DNA from: Mesorhizobium loti
GTDB taxonomy: Bacteria > Pseudomonadota > Alphaproteobacteria > Rhizobiales > Rhizobiaceae
NCBI GenBank assembly: GCA_014189435.1
Contig: CP050293.1
Span: 4,903,001 to 4,967,000 of the forward strand
Direction: 5' to 3'
Length of the DNA: 64,000 bases
Within the stretch, counting starts at the first letter, position 1. Each line of letters starts with the position of its first letter. Below, in pieces: positions 63,262 through 64,000 of the stretch. The translations under genes were made by a program, and so were the position numbers. The notes beneath the pieces are model-generated. The model was given only the letters and a program-made list of their open reading frames with translations, was not told where the DNA came from and made no database searches.

Positions 63262-63294
63262 CAAAAAAGGACAGGACCGCATTGGACCTGCCCT
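63262..63294 (-). terminator. terminator between katE and the convergent small gene
   Basis: Minus strand: GGGCAGGTCC, loop AATGC, GGTCCTGTCC, then TTTTTTGA (63292-63262). It ends the leftward small gene and, as a stem, may also end katE from the other side. Confidence 0.72.
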
Positions 63295-63341
63295 CTTCCA
63301 GAAGTAAGACGCCCTTATCACACTGTCGGAACGACGAGCTT

Positions 63342-63590
63342 TCAAACGCCTTTGGGAGACGTCGACGCGATTGGCTCTCCGTCCTCGACGGTGTTTTCGT
63401 TAACTTGGAAGGCTTTGCCCTGCAGCTTCGTCCGATTTCGCTTGCTGCTGGAATTCTCGGTTTGCGGCACTTGTAACGGCGCTTGCGATCCGATCGGCTC
63501 TCCGCCTTCAACGCTGTTTTCGTTCACCTGGAAGGCTTTGCCGTGCAGTGTCTGCTTGGTAAAATCGTTCGTTGTGGGCTCTTTCGCCAT
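63342..63590 (-). CDS. small stress-type protein with a duplicated KAFQVNEN motif
   Basis: An 82-residue protein. GGAGGACGAA precedes the ATG at 63590. Two near-identical segments are present: LHGKAFQVNENSVEGGEPIG and LQGKAFQVNENTVEDGEPIA, about 36 residues apart, each preceded by a Thr/Lys-rich piece. No signal or membrane segment. I do not recognise the family. The EcfG-type promoter at 63615 and a terminator at 63262 delimit a single-gene transcript. Confidence 0.72.
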   Translation of the reverse strand: MAKEPTTNDFTKQTLHGKAFQVNENSVEGGEPIGSQAPLQVPQTENSSSKRNRTKLQGKAFQVNENTVEDGEPIASTSPKGV

Positions 63591-63614
63591 TTCGTCCTCC
63601 ATTGCTGGGAGCAC

Positions 63615-63639
63615 AACTCCCGCCATCGCGGCGAGTTCC
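63615..63639 (-). promoter_or_regulatory. EcfG-type promoter of the KAFQVNEN gene
   Basis: Minus strand: GGAAC (63639-63635), 16 bp, AGTT (63618-63615). The predicted start site is about 17 nt before the ATG at 63590. Confidence 0.75.
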
Positions 63640-63658
63640 AACGTCCGCGCGCGGATGG

Positions 63659-64000
63659 CTAGCGCATCAAACCGGCGGCGCGCAGGGCATCCTCAATGAC
63701 CTTGGTGATGCCAGCGGTTGAACCGCGTGCATCACCCGACCGCGCTTCCGCGGCGGGATCGATGCGCACAGCGCGCGGCTTTTCAGCGATGTTGTAGGTC
63801 TTCAGCGCGTTGTGGGAGGCGAGCGCCGTGGAGGCTGCCTCTGTCTTCTCCGCGCGCCGCACAGTTGGCTTCGCGAGGCCCCGGGAGCAGGCTATATGGC
63901 GTGTCGAGGAAATCCCGACATCCAGCATGAATGGCCCTGCCCCGCCCAGCCCATCGTCGCCGGCCGTCTTCAGTGGTGTGCCGTGGCCCATCCCGGCAAC
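63659..64000 (-). CDS. PHB-depolymerase-family esterase, C-terminal part (runs off the window)
   Basis: The frame is open from the window edge to a stop at 63659 (113 codons). It begins VAGMGHGTPLKTAGDDGLGG, with the catalytic His in GMGHGTPL, then PFMLDVGISSTRHIACSRGL. This is the C-terminal block of the extracellular PHB depolymerase/LpqC esterase family. The tail after LAKPTVRR is long and ends IEDALRAAGLMR, consistent with rhizobial members. The nucleophile Ser lies outside the window. Confidence 0.75.
   Translation of the reverse strand, partial: VAGMGHGTPLKTAGDDGLGGAGPFMLDVGISSTRHIACSRGLAKPTVRRAEKTEAASTALASHNALKTYNIAEKPRAVRIDPAAEARSGDARGSTAGITKVIEDALRAAGLMR

Overview
The window looks like the chromosome or a large replicon of a Rhizobiales bacterium close to Mesorhizobium. 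The evidence is the high-GC coding, FixJ- and HWE-type signalling proteins, a trb transfer operon preceded by a CopG gene, small DUF982 and DUF3309 proteins, an alphaproteobacterial LexA box (GTTC-N7-GTTC), and many EcfG-type promoters (GGAAC-N16-nGTT). No rRNA, tRNA or CRISPR array was recognised. The genus is an inference; the class-level placement is firmer.

Region 1 (1-16 kb) is a signalling and small-molecule cluster. It holds a four-PAS histidine kinase translationally coupled to an output-less receiver protein, a second such receiver at 10.8 kb and a full FixJ-type regulator at 12.3 kb. Among them lie two exported alpha/beta hydrolases, a cupin, a thioredoxin-fold protein whose CxxC is CINW, a nitrilase with a DUF302 partner, two related VOC proteins, an SDR, a methyltransferase, a DJ-1/PfpI protein and the start of an MFS exporter. 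A repeated motif (ACACC...CAATGGA) precedes at least three of these units and may define a regulon.

Region 2 (16-32 kb) is the wreck of a conjugative element. A truncated integrase and an unrecognised gene fragment are followed by trbL (truncated), trbK, trbJ, trbE (only the first quarter), trbD, trbC, trbB, a CopG regulator and the tail of traG. Next come fragments of a strawberry-notch helicase, an SRAP protein, dnaE2 and a DUF900 hydrolase. An apparently intact hipBA module with four phased operators sits between copG and trbB, where the two would normally adjoin.

Region 3 (32-64 kb) is a stress island. Thirteen matches to GGAAC-N16-nGTT, all with exactly 16 bp spacing, were found between 35.0 and 63.7 kb. 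Twelve lie just upstream of genes, nearly all small stress-type proteins (PRC-barrel, GlsB, YqjE-like, DUF4142, YflT-like, CsbD, DUF3309, DUF982, YihY and several unknowns). The thirteenth precedes no gene but is followed about 85 nt later by a terminator, suggesting a general-stress small RNA. Three HWE/HisKA_2 kinases, the kinase class that feeds PhyR in this response, lie in the same interval; phyR, nepR and ecfG themselves are not in the window. Embedded in the island is an SOS-type repair pair (radical SAM protein plus UdgX-type uracil-DNA glycosylase) under a LexA box.

The stress island also shows decay. Several genes have single-base indels in or near homopolymer runs (xth, two receivers, a DUF4336 gene). 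The 3' ends of a catalase gene and of an SbmA/BacA-like ABC transporter are present as remnants at 41-44 kb, and similar sequences recur at 59-63 kb. The window ends inside a PHB-depolymerase-family gene.
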